64,000 nucleotides of DNA from Micromonospora zamorensis (lineage in GTDB: Bacteria > Actinomycetota > Actinomycetes > Mycobacteriales > Micromonosporaceae): assembly GCF_900090275.1 (NCBI RefSeq), contig NZ_LT607755.1:6696001-6760000 (forward strand), written 5' to 3'. Positions 51,267 through 58,546 of the stretch are shown piece by piece. The position numbers and the translations under genes are program-made. The notes beneath the pieces are model-generated. The model saw nothing but the letters and a program-made list of their open reading frames with translations, made no database searches and had not been told where the DNA came from. Numbering within the stretch: position 1 is the stretch's first letter; every line of letters starts with the position of its first letter.

Positions 51267-51593
51267 TCACGCGGCATCGCAAGCGGCCAGCCCTGTTTCG
51301 AGGGCAGCCAGGAAGTCCAGCAACTCACGCCGTGCGGCGTCGTCGTGCGTGCGGTGGTTCAGGAAGGTGGACGTGAGTCCATGTGAGCGGCCCTCGATCA
51401 CCTCGATCAGCTCCGCAAGTTGAACCCGAGCCTCGACCACCGCATCCGACCCGACCTGATGGCACCACGCCTTGATAAGCGCGGGATCGGTGGAGACGGC
51501 GTCGATCCCGCAGCACCCGCGGACGCACTCGACCTCGCAGAAGATGATGCACTTGCTCAGGGGCGATGGCACTTCGACCGATACTTCCGCCAT
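51267..51593 (-). CDS. DUF6331-like small protein
   Basis: 108 aa from ATG 51593 (AAGGAG six bases upstream). The N-terminal part has a cysteine cluster (CIIFCEVECVRGCCGIDAVS, four or more Cys), followed by a helical region ending in LLDFLAALETGL. This layout is like the actinobacterial DUF6331 family, whose function is unknown. The Cys set could bind a metal. It pairs with the downstream hypothetical gene. Confidence 0.7.
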   Translation of the reverse strand: MAEVSVEVPSPLSKCIIFCEVECVRGCCGIDAVSTDPALIKAWCHQVGSDAVVEARVQLAELIEVIEGRSHGLTSTFLNHRTHDDAARRELLDFLAALETGLAACDAA

Positions 51594-51662
51594 CGCCGCT
51601 CCTTCGGTTGAGCCCGCCGAAACGCTGGCGCGTAGCCGATGCTAACGCCGCGACGGGCCGGC

Positions 51663-52520
51663 CTACGAGTGGCTGGTGGTGGCAAGTGCGGCAGCCACAC
51701 GTGACGCCTCACGCCGACCCTGCTCTCGGGCGGCGGCGACAAGCGCGGGCACGACGGACCTGTCCATCACGTTCCTTCCCTGCGCTCGTCTGGACGCTGG
51801 ATCCCGCAGGAGCAGCTCCACCCGGCGGGTTTCGCCCAGTGCGGCCCGCTGCTTGGCGATGCGCGCCCACGGCCCGATGGCGGCGGTGCTGGGCGCGAGG
51901 GCGACCACCGGGCCGACCCCGGGAGCGAGGTCGAGGTTGAGAGTCGAGCGCATGCCCCCGTCCATGTACCGGTGTCCGTCGATCATCACCGGCGCGCTGG
52001 AGAGCGGCATGGCACAGCTTGCGGCGACGGTGTCCACGAGGGAGACACCGTCGTGCCGGGTGATGGTGCGGCTGCTGCCCGACTCCGCGTCGACGACGAC
52101 GATGCGCAGGTCCGCGTCCTTCCAGGTGTGATCCGGCAGGCGGGCTTCGGCTGTCCGGTGTTGCCGCGACGGGTCGGGGGTGGGCGTGGCGAGGGCGAGG
52201 CGACCGAGGCGGCGAGCGGCCTGCTCGGGGGTCCGGGCGAACAGTTGCGCTCGGGCGAGGCGCAGGAGGTCGAGGAGGCCCAGTGCGGTGGAGGTCTCGT
52301 GGGCCGCGCCTTGGCGTTGACGTTCGTAGAGCTCGGCCAGCGGTGTTCCGCTGGCGATCTGTGCTCCCACGACGGCGCCGGAACTCGTGCCGATGAGCAC
52401 TGCCTCCGGGGTCACTGTCACGCCCTCGTCCGCGAGTCCGGCGAGGACGCCCACCTCCCAGGCGATGCCGGTCACTCCGCCGCCACCGAGCACCCAGACG
52501 GGCCGCGCGTCGTCCGTCAT
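51663..52520 (-). CDS. Patatin-like phospholipase
   Basis: About 285 aa from ATG 52520, with GAGGAAC upstream. It has the oxyanion motif GGGGVTG near residue 12, the nucleophile elbow GTSSG and a DGG catalytic dyad aspartate (YMDGGMRS). It lacks a signal peptide, so it would be cytoplasmic or injected. Family enzymes cleave acyl chains from phospholipids. It stands apart from the neighbouring methyltransferase gene by about 85 nt, same strand. Confidence 0.9.
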   Translation of the reverse strand: MTDDARPVWVLGGGGVTGIAWEVGVLAGLADEGVTVTPEAVLIGTSSGAVVGAQIASGTPLAELYERQRQGAAHETSTALGLLDLLRLARAQLFARTPEQAARRLGRLALATPTPDPSRQHRTAEARLPDHTWKDADLRIVVVDAESGSSRTITRHDGVSLVDTVAASCAMPLSSAPVMIDGHRYMDGGMRSTLNLDLAPGVGPVVALAPSTAAIGPWARIAKQRAALGETRRVELLLRDPASRRAQGRNVMDRSVVPALVAAAREQGRREASRVAAALATTSHS

Positions 52521-52604
52521 CAGTTCCTCATTCAGGTCGGTCAAACCGCTAACAACGTTCGCAGTTCCAGGCTAACAAGGGTCCCGGAGGGCTGGCAACG
52601 ATGA

Positions 52605-53249
52605 TCAGGGCTCTCGTCGTCCGAAGATGATGCCGCCGAGCCTGCTCTCCGGTGAGGTGAGAGTCGTCTGCGACTCGACCCGGAATCCGCTGTCGTGCAG
52701 CCAGGCCGCCACCTGGGCCGGCTGCCGACGATGGACGTGCACCTTCATCGGGTGGCCGCCGTACCCCTCCGTCTTGAGGGTCGTCTCGTCGCCCACGTGA
52801 AAGCCGAGCAGCAGCGGACCACCGGGACGCACCACCCGCCGGAAGTGCGCGAACACCGCGCCGAGCTGGTCGTCGGGGATGTGGATGAGCGAGTACCAGG
52901 CGATCAGGCCGGCGACCGACCCGTCGGCCAGGTCGAGATCCGTCATCGAGCCCACCTCGAACCTCAGGCCGGGATGATCGCGGCGGGCCACGGCGATCAT
53001 CCCGGGTGAGAGGTCGATCCCGAAGGCGTCGATGCCGAGCGTGTGCAGATGGGCGGTGATGCGCCCCGTCCCGCAGCCCACATCCGCGACCGGCCCGCCA
53101 CCGACGCCATCCACGAGCTCGGCGAACAGCCTCAGCGCCGCCCGTTCGTGCGGTGCCTCCGCCAGCAGGCCGCTCACCAGGTGTGCGTAGCTGACCGCGA
53201 CGGTGTCGTAGGAGGTGCGGGTGTCTGCCAACCAACCGTCAACGTCCAC
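52605..53249 (-). CDS. Class I SAM-dependent methyltransferase
   Basis: 214 aa from GTG 53249. Motif I is VADVGCGTGRIT near residue 55, motif II FGIDLSPGMIAVAR, and motif III RPGGPLLLGFHV. It belongs to the small-molecule methyltransferase family (UbiE/methyltransf_25 type). The acceptor is not predictable. It ends 84 nt before the patatin start and begins 15 nt past the RNA-ligase-like gene end, all on the minus strand, so partial operon organisation is possible. Confidence 0.9.
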   Translation of the reverse strand: MDVDGWLADTRTSYDTVAVSYAHLVSGLLAEAPHERAALRLFAELVDGVGGGPVADVGCGTGRITAHLHTLGIDAFGIDLSPGMIAVARRDHPGLRFEVGSMTDLDLADGSVAGLIAWYSLIHIPDDQLGAVFAHFRRVVRPGGPLLLGFHVGDETTLKTEGYGGHPMKVHVHRRQPAQVAAWLHDSGFRVESQTTLTSPESRLGGIIFGRREP

Positions 53250-53264
53250 CTCGGAGACGCTAGA

Positions 53265-53816
53265 TCAGAGGGAAAAGTCGCGACGCTTGAGCTTCGCCAT
53301 CTGGCCGTCCGGGTGATGCCAGACGACACCCTCCCAGTCCGGGTGAGCCAGGAGCCATGCGCGCAGCCCGTCGTGGTCCAGCGGTGCCTTCTCCAACTCG
53401 TCGTCGTCGCCAGACGTGCAGAAGCCGTGGCGGATGAGCTGGTGGCTCGCGACCTGCTCCGGATTGCCGTTCACCTTTGGCCCGACCAGCTCGTAGGTCG
53501 CGCCGAGCTGTGGGCCGGCGAACCGATCCGCGTCGACGATCGCGTCCAGAGCCTCGGCGTGGAACGTGGCGAAGGACGACTGCTCGACCGGCTCCCAGCC
53601 GACGGTCTTGCCGGTCACCTCATCGGTCATGACCGGCTGGTACCCCGCTGGTGTGGCCCTGCCCGGCTTCACCTCGCGCCGGGCCCACCAGCGCTCGCCG
53701 TCGTACTTCCGGGTGGCGGTCAGTCGTTGGTCGCCGGCTCCGCACAGCATGAAGGAGCGGCGATATCGGCCGCCACGTCTTATCGTGACCTCGCGAACCG
53801 GGTCCGGAGCGGTCAT
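53265..53816 (-). CDS. Minimal RNA-ligase-like nucleotidyltransferase (DUF5565-like)
   Basis: 183 aa from ATG 53816. Motif I KYDG has Lys37, the expected adenylated lysine. Motif IV-like EGVVWHHPDG has Glu162 and motif V MAKLKRRDF has Lys175/Lys177. These are covalent nucleotidyltransferase (RNA/DNA ligase) features at the right spacing. There is no extra ligase-specific domain, so the protein is a bare catalytic core. It could seal or repair RNA, but activity is inferred only from the motifs. It is divergent from a VOC gene, with a 41-nt gap. Confidence 0.75.
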   Translation of the reverse strand: MTAPDPVREVTIRRGGRYRRSFMLCGAGDQRLTATRKYDGERWWARREVKPGRATPAGYQPVMTDEVTGKTVGWEPVEQSSFATFHAEALDAIVDADRFAGPQLGATYELVGPKVNGNPEQVASHQLIRHGFCTSGDDDELEKAPLDHDGLRAWLLAHPDWEGVVWHHPDGQMAKLKRRDFSL

Positions 53817-53857
53817 GCTGCGACGGTGCCCGTCCGACGATCTGGAGGCGTCCGCCC

Positions 53858-54262
53858 ATGACCTTCGTACCGATGACCGTCAGCCTGCCCATCGCCGATC
53901 GCGCCACCTCGTACCACTTCTATCGCGACGGTCTCGGCCTCGACCCCGTCGGCGAGCTGGCCGACGACGGCCTCCCGGAGCCGTTGCAGTTCGTGGTCAA
54001 CGACGGTCTGCGGCTGATGCTGGTCCCGACCGGGGGCTTCGGATGGGTGATCGGCCGGCACGAGGTCGCCGCGCGGGGGCAGAGCGAGTGCGTGCTCAGC
54101 CTCGGCGTCGCCTCGTCCGCCGACGCGGACGCGATCGTCGAGCGGGCGCGCTCCGCCGGCGGCGAGGTGGTCACCGAGCCGCAAGCCCAACCCTGGGGGT
54201 ACGCGGCTGTGTTCGCCGATCCCGACGGTCACCTGTGGATGGTGTCGGTCACCCCCGAGTGA
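53858..54262 (+). CDS. VOC superfamily (glyoxalase/bleomycin-resistance-like) protein
   Basis: 134 aa from ATG 53858 (GGAGG nine bases upstream). The beta-alpha-beta-beta-beta repeats begin MTVSLPIADRATSYHFYRDGLGLDPVG and end YAAVFADPDGHLWMVS, the typical VOC terminus. Metal ligands at the usual positions are not all clear. It may act as an isomerase, dioxygenase or binding protein. A second VOC gene follows after 81 nt, but sequence similarity between the two is modest. Confidence 0.85.
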   Translation: MTFVPMTVSLPIADRATSYHFYRDGLGLDPVGELADDGLPEPLQFVVNDGLRLMLVPTGGFGWVIGRHEVAARGQSECVLSLGVASSADADAIVERARSAGGEVVTEPQAQPWGYAAVFADPDGHLWMVSVTPE

Positions 54263-54343
54263 CGTTCCGCAGGATCAGAGTTCCATCGTCGGATACAGCC
54301 TGCCGGGAACGCCGGATCGATCCTCCGACGTTAAGGTCACCTC

Positions 54344-54700
54344 GTGACGGTACGAGGGCTGCGGCGGATCATCGTGTCGGTGGCGGATCGGGAGCGCGCG
54401 CTGGCGCTCTACCGGGATGCGTTGGGGCTGACCGAGAAATACAGTGCCGGCGAGATGGTGGCCCTGGCCGTTCCGGATTCCGGGGTCGAGCTTCTGCTGC
54501 ACGAACGCCCACCCACGCCCGGTTTGGCCGGCGTCGCGGTGAGCTTCCTCGTGTCGGATGTCGACGCGGCGACCGCTGCGGCGGTGAAGGCCGGTGCCCA
54601 GGTCGTTGACGCGCCAGCTGATCAGCCCTGGGGTGAACGACAGTCGGTGCTCACCGATCCGGACGGCCATGTCATCTGCTTGGTGACGCCAGCGGCCTGA
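54344..54700 (+). CDS. VOC superfamily (glyoxalase-like) protein
   Basis: 118 aa from GTG 54344. The fold pattern is IIVSVADRERALALYRDALGLTEKY, then VSFLVSDVDAATAAAVKAGAQV, ending in VLTDPDGHVICLVTP. This single-domain VOC protein has the usual length. Function unassigned. It converges on the PPOX gene, with a 17-nt gap. Confidence 0.87.
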   Translation: MTVRGLRRIIVSVADRERALALYRDALGLTEKYSAGEMVALAVPDSGVELLLHERPPTPGLAGVAVSFLVSDVDAATAAAVKAGAQVVDAPADQPWGERQSVLTDPDGHVICLVTPAA

Positions 54701-54717
54701 CCGCCCGCCGGCTGGGG

Positions 54718-55335
54718 TCAGGCGTAGATCTTCCTGGCGTACTCCGGGCCGTAGTGCCGTTCCAGGTCTTCGAGGCTCTCCACCGGCGCCTCGACCTCCT
54801 TGATCAGGCGTGCTCGGGACGGCAGCGCGTCGGGCTGCCAGGTCTCCGGCTGCCACAGCGCGGACCGCAGGAACGCCTTCGCGCAGTGGTAGAAGATCTG
54901 CTCGATCTCCACCACCACGGCGAGCACCGGCCGGTGCCCCTTGACCACCATGTCGTCGAACCAGGGCGCGTCGCTCACCAGTCGGGCGCGCCCGTTGATC
55001 CGCAGGGTGTCGGTCCGCCCCGGGATGAGGAAGAGCAGCCCGACGTGCGGGTTGTCGAGGATGTTGCGGTAGCCGTCGGCCCGCTTGTTGCCCGGCCGCT
55101 CGGGCAACGCGACGGTCGTGTCGTCCAGCACCAGGGCGAACCCGGCCGGGTCGCCCTTGGGGGAGACGTCGCAACTGCCGTCCGCGCCGGCCGTGGCCAC
55201 CAGGCAGAACGGCGAGGCGGCGAGCCATTCGCGGTCCCGCTCGTGCAGGCGGTTGCGTTCCTTGTTGGCGGCCCGCGCGGTCGGCACACCGAGCAGCTCG
55301 CGTAACTCCTCGTGCGAAGTGATCTCCACCGTCAC
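54718..55335 (-). CDS. PPOX-class FMN-dependent oxidoreductase-like protein
   Basis: 205 aa from GTG 55335, with GAGGGAGGA six to eight bases upstream. It is a split-barrel flavin-binding protein: LAASPFCLVATAGADGSCDVSPKGD, ALPERPGNKRADGYRNILDNPHVGLLFLIPG (outline) and the late YHCAKAFLRSALWQPETW match the MSMEG_1061-type pyridoxamine-5'-phosphate-oxidase-like family. It may bind FMN or F420. The substrate is unknown. Confidence 0.88.
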   Translation of the reverse strand: MTVEITSHEELRELLGVPTARAANKERNRLHERDREWLAASPFCLVATAGADGSCDVSPKGDPAGFALVLDDTTVALPERPGNKRADGYRNILDNPHVGLLFLIPGRTDTLRINGRARLVSDAPWFDDMVVKGHRPVLAVVVEIEQIFYHCAKAFLRSALWQPETWQPDALPSRARLIKEVEAPVESLEDLERHYGPEYARKIYA

Positions 55336-55502
55336 GTTGATCCTCCCTCAGGCGTTGACCCGTTGGCGGGCACCACCATTTGTCAGCCTAGGCCGCCGTG
55401 ACCAGCGCGAGGTTTGTGCCCGGTTGCCGGGGGTACGGCCTCATCCGACGCGCCCGCCGCAACGAGACCGTTCGCAGGACGCCGACCAGTGGAGGCCGGG
55501 AG

Positions 55503-56006
55503 ATGGAGAGCCGACTCAAGGTGCTGGGGCACCCAGTCCACCCGATGCTGGTCATGTTCCCGGTCGCGCTGCTGGCCACGGCGGTGCTGTTCGACGTGGT
55601 GGACACCGTCGGGGGCCCGGACCTGCTCGGCGAGGTCGCGTACTGGAACATCACTGTCGGCCTGATCGGCGGCCTCCTGGCCGCGGTGGCCGGCTCGTTC
55701 GACCTGCTGGCCATCCCGACGGGCACCCGCGCCAAGCGGGTGGGCCTGCTGCACGCGGGGGCCAACCTCGCGGTGATTCTGCTCTTCGCCGCGATTTGGG
55801 TGGTCCGGCTCAACGCCGACTCCCGCGCCGCTGGCGGCGCGTTGCTCGTCGTCGAGATTGTCGCGTTGGCGATCCTCGGCATCAGCGCCTGGCTCGGCGG
55901 CGAGCTGGTCGACCGGCTCGGTGTGGGCGTCGACCGCGATGCCGGCCTGGACGCGCCCAGCTCCCTACGGCCGCCCGCGGCCGCTCAGCGGATCGGAGAT
56001 GTGTGA
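55503..56006 (+). CDS. DUF2231 membrane protein
   Basis: 167 aa from ATG 55503 (GGAGG upstream). The family signature GHPVHPMLVMFPVALL is at the N-terminus, followed by four membrane helices and a short charged tail. These are membrane proteins of unknown function, sometimes next to heme or stress genes. It is coupled to the Hsp20 gene by TGATG overlap, suggesting a shared stress-responsive operon. Confidence 0.88.
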   Translation: MESRLKVLGHPVHPMLVMFPVALLATAVLFDVVDTVGGPDLLGEVAYWNITVGLIGGLLAAVAGSFDLLAIPTGTRAKRVGLLHAGANLAVILLFAAIWVVRLNADSRAAGGALLVVEIVALAILGISAWLGGELVDRLGVGVDRDAGLDAPSSLRPPAAAQRIGDV

Positions 56007-56551
56007 TGAGCGAGCAGCAGTCCGGGGGCTTCGGCCGGGGTTGGCGGGGTGGCCGGCAGCAGGGCTGGGACCCGATGGGTGAGCTTCAGTCGCTGCGCGC
56101 CGAGCTGAGTCGCCTGGTCGGCGGCCGGGCCGGCGCGTCCGACGTCGAGTTGACTGAGACCGCCGACGGCTGGGAGGTCGTCGTCCGGCTGCCCGGGGTG
56201 GCACCGGAGGAGGTGGCGGTCGAGTTGGACGACCTCGAATTGTGCGTGCGGGCCCGCTCCGAGGCGGAGGTCAACGCCGACCAGGGCATCCCCGGCGGTT
56301 TCGAGACCCGGGGCTTCGAATACCGCATCAACCTGCCGTCGCGGGTCGACCCGGACGTCATCGACGCGGTCATGGACCATGGCCTGCTCCGGGTCCGCCT
56401 GCCCCGGGCGACCCGGCCCGCGCCGCGCACCATCACCGTCGGTCGCACCGGGCCGCGCTCCGGCGACTTTTCCACTGGTACGCCGATGCCGGCCGATCCC
56501 GCCGCGGACCGGGAGTTGCACCGCCCGGACACCGAGATCGACCGGCCGTAG
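56006..56551 (+). CDS. Hsp20 family small heat-shock protein
   Basis: 181 aa from ATG 56006. The alpha-crystallin domain (residues ~50-145) includes DGWEVVVRLPGVAPEEVAVELDD (outline) and the C-terminal GLLRVRLPRA. The N-terminus is Gly/Arg/Gln-rich and the C-terminal tail Pro/Asp-rich. It should be an ATP-independent holdase chaperone. No HAIR/HspR inverted repeat was recognised upstream. It is cotranscribed with DUF2231 and followed closely by the GT9 gene. Confidence 0.9.
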   Translation: MSEQQSGGFGRGWRGGRQQGWDPMGELQSLRAELSRLVGGRAGASDVELTETADGWEVVVRLPGVAPEEVAVELDDLELCVRARSEAEVNADQGIPGGFETRGFEYRINLPSRVDPDVIDAVMDHGLLRVRLPRATRPAPRTITVGRTGPRSGDFSTGTPMPADPAADRELHRPDTEIDRP

Positions 56552-56559
56552 CGGCCTGC

Positions 56560-57666
56560 GTGGTCACCCCGGCACTGCTCGGCCCGACCGCCGAGCGCCT
56601 TCCCGACGTGCGGCGGATCGCCGTGCTGCGCGCCAACGCACTTGGCGACTTCGTGTTCGCGTTGCCGGCGCTGGAGGCGTTGCGTTCCGCGTACCCGTCG
56701 GCGGAGATCGTGCTGCTCGGCGCGCCGTGGCACGCGAAGCTCTGGCGCGACCGGCCCGGCCCGGTGGACCGGGTGCTGGTGGTGCCGCCGGCCCCCGGCA
56801 TCCGTGCGCCCGACCCGGGCGAGGCGGACTCGTCGATGGACGACTTCCTGGCCGCTGCGACGGGTGAGGGTTTCGACCTGGCGGTGCAGATCCACGGTGG
56901 CGGCGCGAACTCCAACCCGATCATTGGTCGCCTCGGCGCCCGGGTGACTGTCGGCCTGCGCGCCGACGACGCGCCGCCGCTGGACCGGTGGTTGCGTTAC
57001 GTCTACTACCAGCACGAGGTGATCCGCTACCTGGAGGTGGTGGCGCTGGTGGGAGCACCGGCGACCACCATCGTGCCGACGCTGGCGGTGACCGACGCCG
57101 ACCGGGCCGAGGCCGCCCAGGTGCTCGGCCCGGCGAGCCGACCCCGGGTGGCGCTGCACCCGGGGGCCAGCGACACCCGCCGACGTTGGCCCGCCGAACG
57201 CTTCGCCGAGGTGGCCCGTGAGCTGCACGGCGACGGCTACGAGGTGCTGGTCACCGGCACACCCTCCGAGCAGGAGGTGGTGGACCGCGTCGTCGCGGCG
57301 GCCGGGGTGCCGGTGCGGCCGCAGGTGGGCACGCTCAGCCTCGGTGGGCTGCTGGGTTGCTACGCCGACTGCGAGTTGGTCGTCTCCAACGACACCGGCC
57401 CGCTGCACGTGGCCGCCGCGGTGGGCGCGCCCACGGTGGGCATCTTCTGGGTCGGCAACCTGATCAACACGGCGAATCCGTTGCGCGGCCGGCACCGGCC
57501 GATCTGCTCCTGGATGGTGCACTGCCCGGTCTGCGGGGTGGACTGCACACCCGGCATCTACCCGCACCGGCCCGGTGACGGCGAGTGCCCGCACCGGGAT
57601 TCCTTCGTGGCGGACGTTCCGGTGATCGAGGTGCTGGAAGCCGCCCGGGAGCTGCTCATCCCGTAG
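56560..57666 (+). CDS. Glycosyltransferase family 9 (heptosyltransferase-like)
   Basis: About 368 aa from GTG 56560, 8 nt after the Hsp20 stop. The GT-B fold opens with RIAVLRANALGDFVFALPALEALR. It has the C-terminal donor-binding motifs ALHPGASDTRRRWP and VVSNDTGPLHVAAAVGAPTVGIFW, typical of ADP-heptose:LPS heptosyltransferases. The organism lacks LPS, so it probably adds heptose or a related sugar to a surface or secondary-metabolite glycan. It works in the same cluster as GT2 and the HldE-like enzyme. Confidence 0.9.
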   Translation: MVTPALLGPTAERLPDVRRIAVLRANALGDFVFALPALEALRSAYPSAEIVLLGAPWHAKLWRDRPGPVDRVLVVPPAPGIRAPDPGEADSSMDDFLAAATGEGFDLAVQIHGGGANSNPIIGRLGARVTVGLRADDAPPLDRWLRYVYYQHEVIRYLEVVALVGAPATTIVPTLAVTDADRAEAAQVLGPASRPRVALHPGASDTRRRWPAERFAEVARELHGDGYEVLVTGTPSEQEVVDRVVAAAGVPVRPQVGTLSLGGLLGCYADCELVVSNDTGPLHVAAAVGAPTVGIFWVGNLINTANPLRGRHRPICSWMVHCPVCGVDCTPGIYPHRPGDGECPHRDSFVADVPVIEVLEAARELLIP

Positions 57667-57667
57667 T

Positions 57668-58546
57668 TCAGGCCGGCTGAGGGCTGTCCTCGTCGGCCAG
57701 GACGACCTCCCACGCCTCCACGTCCCGGTCGGTGACAGTGGTGGGGGACTCCAGGTGGTACGCGCCGCTGGGCAGGATGCCCGCCCCGCCGTGCCGGGCC
57801 AGCACCGAGAGCTGCGCGGCCACGTCCTCACCCTGGTGCTTCTCCTGCACCCGACGCCAGAAGTCGAAGCCACCGGCGTCGACGAGCTTGGCCCGGTCGT
57901 AGAGCACGCACCCGCCGATCCAGGAGACCTTGTACGCCCGCCACGCCCCTGGGGGCAGCGCCAGGTGCTGGGTGATGTGCAGCAGGTTGGCTGCCGAGTG
58001 GATCCGGGCGCGGTTCCACTCAGGAGTGTCCGGGCGGATCCGCTCCGGCGTCGGGGGGCCGATCCACTCCTCGTAGTGCCCGTGCGACTCCGGCCGCACG
58101 TCGTCGGCGTACGAGAGCCCGTGCACGCCGTTGCCCACGAACCCGCAGCCCAGCTCGCCGATCGCCGACACCAGCCGGTGTACCGCCCCCGGTTCCAACC
58201 AGATGTCGTCGTCGAGACTGAGGACGTAACGGGCGGCCGAGGCGGCGAGCAGGTACGCCCGGTGTTCGGCCAACCCCCGCCGGGGCAGCCGACGGGTCAG
58301 CAACACCGGGTGACCCCGGTGACGCAGCGCCCGGACCATGGTGGCCGCGGCGGGATGCGCGTACGCCGGATCTCCGTCGGACTGGTCGCTGACCACCACC
58401 CCGAAACCGGGTACGCCGTCCTGCGCGGCGAGCCCGCCCAGGGTGACCGCCAGCTCGGCGGGCCGGTTCCGGGTCGGAATCAGCACGTCGAGCAGCCGGT
58501 CGGCGCGGAACTCCTCCGGCGTGCCGAGGACGAGGGGGCGGTTCAC
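57668..58546 (-). CDS. Glycosyltransferase family 2
   Basis: About 292 aa from GTG 58546, overlapping the HldE-like stop (GTGA). The GT-A fold begins LLDVLIPTRNRPAELAVTLGGLA, with the metal-binding DDD of YVLSLDDDIWLEPGA. It continues with HSAANLLHITQHLALPPG and VSWIGGCVLYDRAKLVDAGGF, as in GT2 enzymes. The acceptor and donor sugar are unknown. It is coupled to the HldE-like gene and converges on the GT9 gene with one base between them. Confidence 0.89.
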   Translation of the reverse strand: MNRPLVLGTPEEFRADRLLDVLIPTRNRPAELAVTLGGLAAQDGVPGFGVVVSDQSDGDPAYAHPAAATMVRALRHRGHPVLLTRRLPRRGLAEHRAYLLAASAARYVLSLDDDIWLEPGAVHRLVSAIGELGCGFVGNGVHGLSYADDVRPESHGHYEEWIGPPTPERIRPDTPEWNRARIHSAANLLHITQHLALPPGAWRAYKVSWIGGCVLYDRAKLVDAGGFDFWRRVQEKHQGEDVAAQLSVLARHGGAGILPSGAYHLESPTTVTDRDVEAWEVVLADEDSPQPA

